NCBI GenBank assembly: GCA_021849805.1
Contig: JAJZSL010000013.1
Span: forward strand, 1 to 37,013
Direction of reading: 5' to 3'
Source: a bacterium
GTDB lineage: Bacteria > Verrucomicrobiota > Verrucomicrobiia > Chthoniobacterales > UBA6821
Length of the DNA: 37,013 bases
The notes beneath the pieces are model-generated. The model saw only the letters and a program-made list of their open reading frames with translations, was not told where the DNA came from and made no database searches. Position 1 is the stretch's first letter. Each line of letters starts with the position of its first letter. The translations under genes and the position numbers were made by a program. Below, piece after piece: positions 1 through 8,864 of the stretch.

Positions 1-364
1 AAGGGTGCAACAACAATAGAGAAGAAAGCGGGAATTAAGAAAAGGAAAGGGGAAGGAGACTGTGTGAAGTTGGTAAACGACTCTAAATGATATCTCTGCT
101 TTTAAAGATATCTCTGGTTTTTAAAAAACACTCATCAAGGAGATCAGGGGGAAGGTCCTCCCATTTTATTTTGGAGAAGGGTGATTGATAATCATCCATT
201 GAGTTGAAAAGGGTAAATCAGACTCTATGAGCTAACTCTTTTTCCCTAGAAGGGGCTGCTCCATTCTTGTTTTATCGTCGGATAATGCTTTTGACCTTCA
301 CACCTGGTTTTAAGAAAATTTTCTGAGCTTCTCATCGAGTTTCTCGAGCACATCTTTTCAAAGA
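1..364. other. intergenic region, no gene seen
   Basis: This stretch lies downstream of rimO, which is on the minus strand and ends at 365. No convincing coding frame is visible on either strand. From about position 60 to 195 it carries copy A of a dispersed repeat whose second copy is near 30524-30640. The rest is AT-rich sequence with nothing I can name. The gene to the left lies outside the window, so I cannot say whether this is a convergent gap. Confidence 0.6.
60..195. repeat. dispersed repeat, copy A
   Basis: The segment beginning CTGTGTGAAGTTGGTAAA is repeated at 30524-30541. The similarity continues with gaps through GATATCTCTGCTTTT, AAGGTCCTC and ATTTTGGA, so about 120-135 bp are clearly related between the two places. 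Read on the minus strand both copies keep a related but broken peptide sequence (for example GRTFPLISLM here and LRTFSLMSLV in copy B), with stop codons in this copy. It sits about 170 bp downstream of the rimO stop codon. It could be a mobile repeat or the remains of a short gene family. Confidence 0.6.
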
Positions 365-1771
365 TTATAGCTTCTCAATCACTTCACCCACTAAATCATA
401 ATCGCGTGTTCCTGTAATCTTCGTCTTCAAAAAAGTTCCTGGTGTAACTGGTTGAAGAAAATGAACACGACAATCAACTTCAGGAGCATCTCCTTCACTA
501 CGTCCTAGAAGAGGAGTATCAGCCAGAATGTTGAGTTCTTTTCCAACCTGATTTTGAGCCCACTGACGTGCAATCTGTTGCTGCAAGAGCATGGCTTCTC
601 GTAGGCGACGTTCTTTGGTTTTTGGATGAATTTGATGAGGGAGCTTGGCAGCGCGTGATTGTTCTTCTTGGGAATAAGCAAAAACACCCAATCGCTCAAA
701 GCGTGTTTCTTCAATAAAGTCGAGCAAGTTTTTAAAATGCTCTTCACTCTCTCCTGGAAAACCAACAATAAAAGTTGTTCGAAGGATGAGATCAGGGATA
801 GCAGAGCGGAGACGAGCAATCAGATCAATGATATGCTGGCGGCTGGTTTCTCGCTTCATTGATGCGAGCATTTCCTCATCAATGTGCTGCAATGGCATAT
901 CGATGTAGCGTGCTACTTTAGGATTGCGAGCAATAGCAGCTATGAGTTCATTACTCCAGTGGGCAGGATGTGTGTAGAGAAGTCGAATCCAAAAATTCCC
1001 TTCAATATGCCCTAAAGTATCGAGTAGTCCGATAAGGCTAGGACCACGTGATGGATCCACTTGCTGACGCGGGCCAACTTTTTTTTCCCACTGATCCATA
1101 CCAAAATAAGTTGTATCTTGACTCACTAAATTGATTTCCCTAACACCAGATTGAACAAGTCCCTCCACTTCTTTGACAATGGAATCAATCGAACGGCTGC
1201 GATGGCGTCCACGCATACGAGGAATGACGCAGAAGGAACAGGGATGATTGCACCCTTCCGCTATTTTGACATAAGCAGTGTGAGCAGCGGTCAAGCGAAC
1301 TCGTGGTGTATCAAAATCTGGAATGTAGGCAGCACGTTGTGAAACATTGATTCGATGTTCTTGAGAACATTCTTGCTCAAAAAGACGGTTAAAAATTTCT
1401 CCGGCACGAGTGATTTCATCCAGTCCTAAGAAAGCATCAACTTCGGGAAGCTGTTTAGCAAGTTCTTGAGAATAACGTTGTGCAAGACATCCTCCAACAA
1501 CTAGCTTTTGACCAACCTTAGTACCGTGAAGACGATGACGATGAGCCTCAAGAATGGCATTAATACTCTCCTCCTTGGCAAGATCAATAAATCCACACGT
1601 ATTTACTAGCAGTACATCAGCTTGGTCATGTTGTTGCGTCAGTTCGTAGCCATGACGAAGAGCGTCCCCTAGAAGAATCTCTGCATCAACAAGATTTTTA
1701 GCACATCCTAGGCTGATTAGACCAATTTTGCGTTGAGTAGGAAGTGAAGGAGAGAAAGAAGAAGACTTCAT
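365..1771 (-). CDS. rimO: ribosomal protein S12 methylthiotransferase RimO
   Basis: RimO is a radical SAM enzyme that adds a methylthio group to the conserved aspartate of ribosomal protein S12. The 468-residue product has the family's three parts. The N-terminal UPF0004 domain has the second-cluster cysteines C23 (LGCAKN), C59 (NTCG) and C95 (GGC). The radical SAM core has the CxxxCxxC cluster motif at C174, C178 and C181 (CNHPCSFC), followed by PRMRGRHRSR. The C-terminal TRAM domain ends in YDLVGEVIEKL. The LVSQDTTYFG stretch separates RimO from MiaB. The length is slightly above the usual 430-450 because of a short N-terminal tail. No Shine-Dalgarno is visible before the ATG at 1771. The gene is alone on its strand and divergent from the coiled-coil/TPR gene, with a 244-bp shared upstream region. 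Confidence is high. Confidence 0.96.
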   Translation of the reverse strand: MKSSSFSPSLPTQRKIGLISLGCAKNLVDAEILLGDALRHGYELTQQHDQADVLLVNTCGFIDLAKEESINAILEAHRHRLHGTKVGQKLVVGGCLAQRYSQELAKQLPEVDAFLGLDEITRAGEIFNRLFEQECSQEHRINVSQRAAYIPDFDTPRVRLTAAHTAYVKIAEGCNHPCSFCVIPRMRGRHRSRSIDSIVKEVEGLVQSGVREINLVSQDTTYFGMDQWEKKVGPRQQVDPSRGPSLIGLLDTLGHIEGNFWIRLLYTHPAHWSNELIAAIARNPKVARYIDMPLQHIDEEMLASMKRETSRQHIIDLIARLRSAIPDLILRTTFIVGFPGESEEHFKNLLDFIEETRFERLGVFAYSQEEQSRAAKLPHQIHPKTKERRLREAMLLQQQIARQWAQNQVGKELNILADTPLLGRSEGDAPEVDCRVHFLQPVTPGTFLKTKITGTRDYDLVGEVIEKL

Positions 1772-2015
1772 AACAAAGAGAAAGAGGAGATTATCATGAT
1801 CGTGCCATACTCAACTACTTCTTTTAGCATTTTTTTAGAGCAAATAGCTCTTTGGCCTCCTCAGTCAAAGAGAATGAGTGAGTATTTTTCTTTTGATTGT
1901 ATGCTCCATCGTTTGATTCAACAGTGTTGCACTTAAAATTATCCTTCGATAAGGTAACGATATTCCCTACTACTAAAAACGGCTTTGATCTTATTACTGT
2001 TTTAATCCTTTTAGC

Positions 2016-4658
2016 ATGCGTCAAAAAAAAAATTGCTCCTTTAGCCTTCTAGTCGTTTTTTTACTCTCTTTGCTCTTTTTGGATTTTTCCAAAGACCTTC
2101 TTGCTGGAGCTGAATCTACTGATCCTGCTCAAGAATTTCTCCTTGCTTATCAAAGTTTTCAACAAGCGGAGCGGTTAGAACGAGCAGGGAAGCGTCAAGA
2201 AGCTATTACTAAATATCGTTATGCAGAATCAATTCTAAGAGCATTGAGCAATAAAAATCCTGATTGGCAACAGCCTGTTGTCGATTATCGATTACATAAA
2301 GTTACTGATAGCCTTCTGAGGCTTACTGGCAGCCTCTCTCCAGAAGACCATGAAGAATCAACGGCTCCATATCTTGCTGAAGAATCAACTCATCAAAAAA
2401 ATGAATCCTCAGGAGAAACTAAAAACCGAGAGGAAGAAGAAAAAAGCAATGAGGCTCCTAGCATTTCCATTACTCCGCCAACACAAAGAAAGACTCTTTC
2501 TCAATCACAGTTAACGGAGCTCGAAAAACAACTTAAAAAAACTGAACTAGAACTAGAAAAAACACGATCCGACCTCAATGATAAAGTCACTCAGTTAGAT
2601 CATTCGCGAGTTGTTATTGTTGATATGAAATCACAACTTGAGCAATCACAACGTCAAATTGCAGATTTGAAGACAGATCTTTCCAAAACACGCCTTCGTA
2701 GCAAAGAGCGTGAAGCATCACTGCAACAATCAATGCATGACCTCGAGAGTAAAGTGGATAGCTTGACAGCAGACCAAGAAGTGATCCTGGAAGAAAACAA
2801 AGAATTACAAAACCGCCTGAGTCAAGCAACAACTTCTTTGACTTCAGGTCTAGAAACCAAAAAGCATTTAGAAGAATTACAAGCTGAAGTTGACAAAGAA
2901 AAGAACAGTATTGCCTCCCTCAATCAACAGCTCATTACCGCCAAAGAAGAGCTCAAGAGTTCTAGTGAACTCAACGATCATTTAAAGAAACAATTGATGG
3001 AAGCAACAACCTCTTTAAAAAATGCTCAACAAGAAACTGAAAATGTTGCGGCTCTGCGATCTCAAATAGAAAAACTTCAAGCAGACCGGGCTACGCTTGA
3101 AGAGCAGAGGCGTATCATGCAAAAAAAACAAGAAGAAGAATTAGAGAGCTTGAAAAAAAGAGATGCACTGGCAGAAGAACATCAAAAACAAACATTAGCC
3201 GAAGCTCAAAATAAAACAGAATCAGCCTTGAGAGAGTGTCGATCTTTAGAAGAAAAAAAATTAGAAGCTGACCAAAATCTTGCTGCAGCAGAAAAAAAAC
3301 TAGCTGCTCTTGAGCAGTCACTCTCTGATCAGGCCGTTGTCAAAGAAGAAGTGATTCGCTACAAAAAACAGCTTGAAGAAAACTCTACAAAACTTCTTCA
3401 ACAAGAGAAGAAAATAGCTGATCTCCAGCAGGCTCAGCCTGTTAATAACCAGGCCCTCGAGGCAAAAGAAAAAGAGCTAACAGCAGCACGAGCTGATGCT
3501 CAAAAGTTTCAAAAAGATCTTCTTGCTGCTACTCAAAAGCTATCGCTCTTGCAAGCAGAGGTGCAGCTTAAAGATGAGCGCTACCTTCAGCTCAAAAATC
3601 AATTGGACCAGCGTAATGAAGAATTATCTCAGCTTAAAAAAGAACCTAAGATTTCTGAGCAGGCAGGAAATGTTCTTGCTGAGAATCAACTCCTCAAAGG
3701 AATTGTTCTCCGTGAACTCAAAGAAGAAGCAAAGCGTCAGCAGCTAAAAAAATTAATCACTGAAGATTTAGAAAAGTTGAAAGTCAATTCAGCAACACTG
3801 CTAGTAGAACTGAAAAAATTAGCAAATCCACTTCAACTTACACCAGAAGAGAAGGCTCTTTTCAAGGATACTCCAATGCTTGATAGTAGCCCTGCAAGTT
3901 TGCAAGAAGAAGATGACGACTTGCTGATGCTCTCTGCTGCTGCTGTTAAAAGAGAAGAGAATCTTTCTGAGAAAAACGAGGGTCCTCTTCAGAAAGATTC
4001 TTCTCTTAGTGGAAAGGATGATGAAAAAAAATCTTCTACAACTTCCTTGAAACTTGCTTCAACTCCTTCTCAAGAGGAGAAAATCAAAGCTGATCTTGCT
4101 CAACAACATCATGTTCTTGTTGCCAAAGCAAAAGAGCAATTTGAACATCAAAATTACTTGGAGGCAGAAAAAAGTTTTCAAGATGCACTGGCTCTACTTC
4201 CCGGTGACTACTTAACACTTTCAAACCTAGGAATTGTTGAGTTTCAGCTTGGGAAAATGTCGGAAGCAGAGGCCTCCTTAAAAAAAGCTATAGATCTTGA
4301 TCATCAAAAATCCTTTGCTTTTACAACACTTGGTATTGTGAAGTATCGTCAAGAACGTTTGGACGATGCTGAGAAAAATTTGCGTCAAGCTCTTGCCATT
4401 GATGAACATGATTTCACCGCACACAATTATTTGGGAATTGTTCTAGCTGCTTCTGGAAAAGGAAAATTAGCAGAAAATGAGATCATGAAAGCATTAGAAA
4501 TTAATCCACAATATGCTGACGCTCATTTTAATCTAGCTGTGATTTACGTTACCAATAAGCCACCTGCTAAAGAAATGGCTAAGCTGCATTATCAAAAAGC
4601 TATTAGCTTAGGTGCTCCAGCAGATGCATCGTTGGAAAAGCTTATCAATGATAAGTAA
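2016..4658 (+). CDS. secreted coiled-coil protein with C-terminal TPR repeats
   Basis: The 880-residue product starts with a basic segment and a hydrophobic stretch (LLVVFLLSLLFLDF, about residues 11-24), so it is probably exported or anchored by a signal peptide. Residues about 40-95 form a short helical TPR-like unit. An acidic linker follows, then a very long heptad-patterned region (about 165-560) rich in Glu, Lys, Gln and Leu that should form a coiled coil. After another acidic Ser-rich linker, residues about 700-870 hold at least four TPR units (for example YLTLSNLGIVEFQLGKMSEA and AHNYLGIVLAASGKGKLAEN). Proteins of this build act as scaffolds. The substrate or partner is unknown. The ATG is preceded by TTTTAGC and has no clear Shine-Dalgarno. 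The aldo/keto reductase gene follows 45 bp later. The architecture is clear but the function is not. Confidence 0.85.
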   Translation: MRQKKNCSFSLLVVFLLSLLFLDFSKDLLAGAESTDPAQEFLLAYQSFQQAERLERAGKRQEAITKYRYAESILRALSNKNPDWQQPVVDYRLHKVTDSLLRLTGSLSPEDHEESTAPYLAEESTHQKNESSGETKNREEEEKSNEAPSISITPPTQRKTLSQSQLTELEKQLKKTELELEKTRSDLNDKVTQLDHSRVVIVDMKSQLEQSQRQIADLKTDLSKTRLRSKEREASLQQSMHDLESKVDSLTADQEVILEENKELQNRLSQATTSLTSGLETKKHLEELQAEVDKEKNSIASLNQQLITAKEELKSSSELNDHLKKQLMEATTSLKNAQQETENVAALRSQIEKLQADRATLEEQRRIMQKKQEEELESLKKRDALAEEHQKQTLAEAQNKTESALRECRSLEEKKLEADQNLAAAEKKLAALEQSLSDQAVVKEEVIRYKKQLEENSTKLLQQEKKIADLQQAQPVNNQALEAKEKELTAARADAQKFQKDLLAATQKLSLLQAEVQLKDERYLQLKNQLDQRNEELSQLKKEPKISEQAGNVLAENQLLKGIVLRELKEEAKRQQLKKLITEDLEKLKVNSATLLVELKKLANPLQLTPEEKALFKDTPMLDSSPASLQEEDDDLLMLSAAAVKREENLSEKNEGPLQKDSSLSGKDDEKKSSTTSLKLASTPSQEEKIKADLAQQHHVLVAKAKEQFEHQNYLEAEKSFQDALALLPGDYLTLSNLGIVEFQLGKMSEAEASLKKAIDLDHQKSFAFTTLGIVKYRQERLDDAEKNLRQALAIDEHDFTAHNYLGIVLAASGKGKLAENEIMKALEINPQYADAHFNLAVIYVTNKPPAKEMAKLHYQKAISLGAPADASLEKLINDK

Positions 4659-4703
4659 CCTCAACTTTTCTTAAAACAAATCTATCTCATTACTCATTTT
4701 CTT

Positions 4704-5753
4704 ATGAAATATCGCTCTCTTCCTGGATCACAATTACCTATTAGCGAAATTGGTTTTGGACTTTGGACTCTCTCTACTGGTTGGTGGGGAAATTATACAG
4801 ATGAAGAAGCAATTGGGCTGATGCGTCTTGGTGCTGATTTAGGAATCACTCTTTTTGATGCAGCCGATACCTATGGTAACGGTCGCAGCGAAGAACTAAT
4901 CGCCAAAGCCTTTTCTCAACTTCAAGAACGTGATCGTATTGTGATAGCTACTAAAGTCGGTTATGATTTTATCAATCATGGTGAAGCGCGACGTGGACAG
5001 CGTGAGATTCCTCAAAATTTTTCTCCACAAGCTATTCGAACTGCTACTGAAGCTGCTCTCAAGCGCCTTCATACCGATCATATTGATATTTTACAACTCC
5101 ACAATATCCATGTGGATCAAATTTTAGATGATGAGCTTTGGGAATTATTAGAATCTCTGAAGAGAGAAGGGAAAATTCTTCATCATGGAGTAGCTCTTGG
5201 ACCAGCTATTGGATGGCTTGGAGAGGGAGCTATGGCTATTGAAAAACGTCATCCTGATGTCCTTCAGCATATTTATAATCTTCTGGAGCAGCATCCTGGA
5301 AAGAGACTTCATCAGCTTGCTCAAGAAAAAAATTCTACCACTCGCTTCTTTATTCGAGTTCCACATTCTTCTGGGATGTTGGAAGGAAAGTATACGGCTG
5401 AAACTATTTTTCCACCTAATGATCATCGCAATCATCGCCCGCGCAGCTGGCTGCTTCATGGAATTAAGAAAGTGGAACAGCTACGTTTTCTAGAAAATCC
5501 TCATCGCACACTTGCGCAAGCTTCGATGCAATGGCTTCTCAATGATCCTTCTGTAGCAACTGTTCTCCCTAATATTTATGAGGAAGAGCAGCTCCGTGAA
5601 TTTGCAGCAACTTCATCAACAGCACTGCTTACTGAGGAAGAATTAGAACTCATTGAACATTTAGTAAAAAATAATTTTGGATTAGACCCAGAAGAAGGAA
5701 AATTCAAAGGAATCATGGAGTGGCCTATAGTCAGTAGGATGTTAGCTGGTTAG
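4704..5753 (+). CDS. aldo/keto reductase family oxidoreductase
   Basis: This is a 349-residue NAD(P)H-dependent TIM-barrel reductase. The catalytic tetrad can be seen: D52 and Y57 in LFDAADTYGNG, K84 in ATKVGY and H133 in LQLHN. The N-terminus (RSLPGSQLPISEIGFGLWTL) and RTLAQASMQWLLNDPSVATVLPN near the C-terminus are typical of the family. Enzymes of this type reduce aldehydes and ketones in the cytosol. The physiological substrate cannot be read from sequence. The start is an ATG preceded by CATTTTCTT and no Shine-Dalgarno. The gene follows the coiled-coil/TPR gene by 45 bp and may be cotranscribed with it. Its TAG stop codon (5751-5753) coincides with the first bases of an inverted-repeat element. 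Confidence 0.92.
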   Translation: MKYRSLPGSQLPISEIGFGLWTLSTGWWGNYTDEEAIGLMRLGADLGITLFDAADTYGNGRSEELIAKAFSQLQERDRIVIATKVGYDFINHGEARRGQREIPQNFSPQAIRTATEAALKRLHTDHIDILQLHNIHVDQILDDELWELLESLKREGKILHHGVALGPAIGWLGEGAMAIEKRHPDVLQHIYNLLEQHPGKRLHQLAQEKNSTTRFFIRVPHSSGMLEGKYTAETIFPPNDHRNHRPRSWLLHGIKKVEQLRFLENPHRTLAQASMQWLLNDPSVATVLPNIYEEEQLREFAATSSTALLTEEELELIEHLVKNNFGLDPEEGKFKGIMEWPIVSRMLAG

Positions 5754-5906
5754 AGCATTCTCACTAACGTTGTAGCCTCCTATTGTGGCGTCACTTTGGT
5801 GCTCGAGTTCTCGAGTAGGAGAATACACGATGGGTCTTCAACTCCGCGTTTCCGCTACTACAGTGGCTACAGCCTTATTTAAAACGCTCTAGTTAGAGTG
5901 CTCTAG
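5751..5906. repeat. imperfect inverted-repeat element
   Basis: The ends TAGAGCATTCTCACTA (5751-5766) and TAGTTAGAGTGCTCTA (5890-5905) are inverted copies with 14 of 16 bases matching. A second inverted block lies inside: GTTGTAGCC near 5769-5777 pairs with GGCTACAGC near 5864-5872. The whole of about 155 bp could fold into a long imperfect hairpin. It looks like a small non-autonomous element or a palindromic intergenic repeat. I saw no second copy in the window, so its repeat status is unproven. It overlaps the stop codon of the aldo/keto reductase gene. Confidence 0.45.
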
Positions 5907-5911
5907 ATATA

Positions 5912-6070
5912 GTCAAATTACTTAGAAATGACAGGAAAATTGACTTAATCTTATTTAAAAAATGCAGCGGTCTTATCCCATCACCTTACCGTTGAGATAG
6001 CGCTCGGTCTTCGGCCTTGCCTTTTTTAAAAATCTCTGCACTCTCTCCTGTAATTTCTAAGTAATTTGAC
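5912..6070. repeat. MITE-like element, copy 1 (159 bp)
   Basis: Both ends carry the same terminal inverted repeat: GTCAAATTACTTAGAAAT at the left and ATTTCTAAGTAATTTGAC at the right, extending to about 25 bp with one mismatch here. The inside matches a second copy at 30083-30240 nearly base for base, including TTATTTAAAAAATGCAGCG, GATAGCGCTCGGTCTTCG and CCTTTTTTAAAAATC. It has no coding capacity. Short length, long terminal inverted repeats and more than one copy fit a miniature inverted-repeat transposable element. It lies between the convergent genes for the aldo/keto reductase and YgfZ, and an insertion sequence abuts its right end. Confidence 0.8.
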
Positions 6071-6072
6071 TA

Positions 6073-6920
6073 TGGCACTGTTAACAAAGTGGTTTAAATA
6101 TTTTAAGACAAGCTAAGGAGAAGAAGGTAATATTAAGTTTATCAAAACGTAAGGCGAGTCGTTTATTTTCTTTAACCTTTGCAAAGAAATGCTCGATATG
6201 AAACCTTGTCAGATACTTTTCTTTATCTTTTCCTTGCAAGCCTGGAGAAAGAGCTCCGAGCCTACGAGGGATAATAGGGTTCTTTTGAGATTGTCTAATA
6301 AGGGTGCGCACCTCATAAGAATCATAGCCTTTATCGGCTATTACATCCTTCATATAAAACCAATTACCGGAAGACCAAAGTTTAGAAAACACCTTCATAC
6401 CTGCTCTTTGACCTTCAGATAAGCAAGCACTATTAAGATAGCTAGAAGAAAGAGCAACATGAATTTTTGTACTCATTCCCTTACGACCTCTACTTATGGA
6501 TTGTGAACCTCTTTTTTTAAACAACCTGCTCCATGACGATGTAACAGAACAGTGGTACTATCAACCCAAGTAAAATCAAGCTTGAGAGCTTTTTCTTGCT
6601 CAAGCTGGTGTAAAATCGACCAAAATAAGCCATTTTCACTCCATCGCTTAAATCGTGTATAGAGAGTATGCCAAGAACCAAAGCAAGAAGGCAAGTCTCT
6701 CCAGCTTATGCCTGTTCTTAATACATAGAGAACTCCACAAAAGAAAATATAATGCTCTTTCTTAGGTGGCCTGCCCGGCCTCTTCTAATGCGCTAGAATA
6801 AGAGGTTCTATAGTCTTTTTGAAAAACTCTTCTGATAATGGAAAATAACGCATGTTCATTGGAAAATTCTCTTTTCATCTAAAAGAGTTTATTAAATCAA
6901 TTACTTTGTTAACAGTGCCA
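6073..6920 (-). mobile_element. IS5-family insertion sequence (IS427/IS1031-like), 848 bp
   Basis: The 18-bp terminal inverted repeats are perfect: TGGCACTGTTAACAAAGT at 6073-6090 and its complement at 6903-6920. A TA dinucleotide flanks both sides (6071-6072 and 6921-6922), consistent with a 2-bp target duplication. Length, the two overlapping transposase frames, and the motifs VDSTTV, RHGAG, RGRKGMSTKIH and ADKGYDS place it in the IS5 family, closest to the IS427/IS1031 type. It was inserted 2 bp beyond the right end of the MITE-like element. The transposase start is on the minus strand near 6859 and its stop codon lies within the left inverted repeat. An in-frame stop near the start suggests this copy no longer makes full transposase. 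Confidence 0.92.
6081..6859 (-). pseudogene. IS5-family transposase, interrupted by an amber codon and a frame change
   Basis: The reading starts at ATG 6859 (MNMRYFPLSEEFF) and meets an in-frame TAG at 6785-6787 after LILAH. It then continues as RPGRPPKKEHYIFFCGVLYVL and LPSCFGSWHTLYTRFKRW to WVDSTTVLLHRHGAGCLKK. There a run of seven A residues (about 6513-6519) joins it, by a -1 shift, to the second frame KKRGSQSISRGRKGMSTKIHV, which runs to the stop at 6081. The DDE residues are D of WVDSTT, D of IADKGYDS and E of FHIEHFFAKVKENKRLALR. A -1 shift at A-runs is normal for many IS5-type elements and may be programmed. The amber codon is not normal, and makes this copy probably defective. Confidence 0.85.
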
Positions 6921-6955
6921 TACATAAAATCCTAAAAATAGGATCATCATAGATT

Positions 6956-7867
6956 CTAAAACTCTTTTTTTCGTAAAAAGAGTTGAGCAGATGTTTTTTT
7001 TTGAATATCGCGTGCCATGAAAGAGGAGGAAGACTCTCTCCCTCGCCGCAAGTATCCAAGTGCTACCCAAGTTCCCAAACCATCAAGTTCTGCTGTGCTT
7101 GTCAGTACTCCTAGAGCATGAGTTGGCTCTTCTGGAGAGAAAATTTCCATTCCAGCAGTGATTTCTTCTTGGGAAGAAAATCCATAGAGCAAACGATTGA
7201 CATGTCCAATACTCTTAAGGCGTGAAACAATTTCTTGACCAAGATAACACCCTTTTTCATAGCTAATGCATTTTTCTTCCAATCGTGCTTCTGGGGGCAG
7301 AGTTTGAGTGGTTAATTCGAATCCCCATTTGGGGATCCATTGCTCAATTCGCAAAATGTTGAGTAGTTTTTCAGAAAGTAGTTTAGTTTGTAAGTTTTCA
7401 GACAAAGAGTAAAAGTCAGAAACTTCTAGATCTTTTCCATAAAAACCAAGACGTGAGATGATGATTCCACGAGCCTGTTGGATTTTGGGGTGTTGAGCAT
7501 ACGTTCCAAAACAGTGAATAGCTTGAGGAGTTGTTGTAACTTTGATCTCAACGTCGTCAGCAATAAGATAGCGCTCAAGACGCTCTTGAACTTCTTGAAG
7601 TAATTTTTCTGTTTCAATAAAAAAAAGATTTTCTCTCTTGAAGAGATGACACAAAGCAAAAAGACGTCCTTGAGGAGTTAGTAAGCAAGCTTCTATTGCT
7701 TGCCCTGGTAAAAGTTGATTCAAGTCAGCAGTAATTTGACCTTGAAGAAAACGAAAAGCATCATTCCCACCAATAGAAAGCAAAGAGCGTGGAGGTAGGA
7801 GAAAAGCTCCACCAGCACCACGAGCCTTAGAAAGAAGAGCTATTTGAAGATTATTCTGTTGACTCAC
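6956..7867 (-). CDS. ygfZ: folate-binding protein YgfZ (GcvT-like)
   Basis: YgfZ is a tetrahydrofolate-binding protein related to the glycine-cleavage T protein. It is needed for full activity of certain Fe-S enzymes, including MiaB-type methylthiotransferases. The 303-residue product carries the signature K-G-C-Y-x-G-Q-E at residues 205-212 (KGCYLGQE) with the conserved C207. Before it comes the N-terminal GcvT-like part (LLSIGGNDAFRFLQGQITADL), then VSRLKSIGHVNR. The start is GTG at 7867, giving MSQQNNLQ. No ATG lies closer to the conserved region. The 3' end lies just right of the IS element, in a convergent gap. The presence of RimO, QueE and aconitase in the same window fits a role in Fe-S protein upkeep, but that link is inferred. 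Confidence 0.9.
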   Translation of the reverse strand: MSQQNNLQIALLSKARGAGGAFLLPPRSLLSIGGNDAFRFLQGQITADLNQLLPGQAIEACLLTPQGRLFALCHLFKRENLFFIETEKLLQEVQERLERYLIADDVEIKVTTTPQAIHCFGTYAQHPKIQQARGIIISRLGFYGKDLEVSDFYSLSENLQTKLLSEKLLNILRIEQWIPKWGFELTTQTLPPEARLEEKCISYEKGCYLGQEIVSRLKSIGHVNRLLYGFSSQEEITAGMEIFSPEEPTHALGVLTSTAELDGLGTWVALGYLRRGRESSSSFMARDIQKKTSAQLFLRKKEF

Positions 7868-7958
7868 TAGCCTTGAACCTAAAAGTGTGAATAAAAAAAT
7901 TTTTCTAACGTAACATCCTGTAAAAATTTACTTTAAGAAATGAAGATCCTTAGGATGA

Positions 7959-8810
7959 TCAATCAGGATAGTTGTAGCGATTTGCAAGGGCTGAATAATC
8001 CATGTCACCAAATCCTGATTGAAAAAGATCATCTAATGCAGTAGCTGTAGCAGCAGTTGCAGGAAGTGAGATTCCATGATCCTGAAGAGACCGTAGTGCT
8101 AGTTGAAGATCTTTAAGCATATTCTTAACAGAAAAATGAGGCTCAAAATTTCCTTCTAACATCAAAGGTAGTTTCATTCCAAGCGTTGTAGAGAAAGCAG
8201 CATTATACTGAAGAGCTTCTTGAAGGTAGTGCAATGGAATTTTATGAATATTTAAAAAAGCTAATGCCTCTGCTAAGACTTGCACTTGGACTCCAGCGAT
8301 AAGATTCGTCGCAATTTTGAGATAAGTTGCTGTCCCGATATTCCCCATGGGAAGGATTTTTTTAGAAGAAAGCTCTAAAATAGGAATGGCTCTTTGAATA
8401 GCTTCTTGAGCTCCTCCTAGATAGTAGACTAGTTTTCCTTCTGCAGCAGCATCACGACTTCCTGTAAAAGGTGCATCTAAGAATTGAGCTCCCTGTTTTT
8501 TCACGAGTGCTGCAGCTTGGAATGTCTCCTCAGGAGAGACAGTGGCATGATTTAAAACAAGATGATTAGTTGTTAGTGCCGGGGAAAGTTGTTCAAGAAC
8601 ATCTAAAAGAGCAACTCCGTCACGTACAAAAATTTGAAGGATCGTTGATGAGTGAGCTACTTGTGCAGGAGAAGATAAAAAATGTGAATCTAAGCGAGGT
8701 GAGCGGTTCCAGAGAAAGAGAGGAACTCCTTTACTCTGTAAAACAGCTGCAACTCGAGAACCAATGATACCAGTTCCAAGAAGGCCTATTGGTGATTGAG
8801 ACTTTATCAA
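7959..8810 (-). CDS. NAD(P)-dependent beta-hydroxyacid dehydrogenase (3-hydroxyisobutyrate dehydrogenase family)
   Basis: This is a 283-residue oxidoreductase of the 3-hydroxyisobutyrate / glyoxylate-succinic semialdehyde reductase family. The Rossmann motif GLLGTGIIG is at residues 9-17. The substrate-binding signature DAPFTGSRDAA is at 112-122. The catalytic lysine is K165 in LKIATNL with N169 nearby. The C-terminal helical domain follows. Enzymes of the group reduce or oxidise short beta-hydroxyacids or semialdehydes, and sequence alone does not fix the substrate. The start is TTG at 8810, since no ATG or GTG is suitably placed before the Rossmann fold. It lies on the same strand as ygfZ (91 bp downstream) and the prolyl isomerase gene (54 bp upstream), possibly one transcript. 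Confidence 0.88.
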   Translation of the reverse strand: MIKSQSPIGLLGTGIIGSRVAAVLQSKGVPLFLWNRSPRLDSHFLSSPAQVAHSSTILQIFVRDGVALLDVLEQLSPALTTNHLVLNHATVSPEETFQAAALVKKQGAQFLDAPFTGSRDAAAEGKLVYYLGGAQEAIQRAIPILELSSKKILPMGNIGTATYLKIATNLIAGVQVQVLAEALAFLNIHKIPLHYLQEALQYNAAFSTTLGMKLPLMLEGNFEPHFSVKNMLKDLQLALRSLQDHGISLPATAATATALDDLFQSGFGDMDYSALANRYNYPD

Positions 8811-8864
8811 CGTAGATTTTTTTTCTTGTGTCAGGGAGAGAGGAGAAGAAATAAATTCCTTCTT

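Noticed and set aside
1824-2024. A 66-codon minus-strand frame between rimO and the coiled-coil/TPR gene
   Set aside because: It overlaps the start of the real gene, lies where both promoters must be, and has no recognisable motif. It is probably chance in AT-rich DNA.
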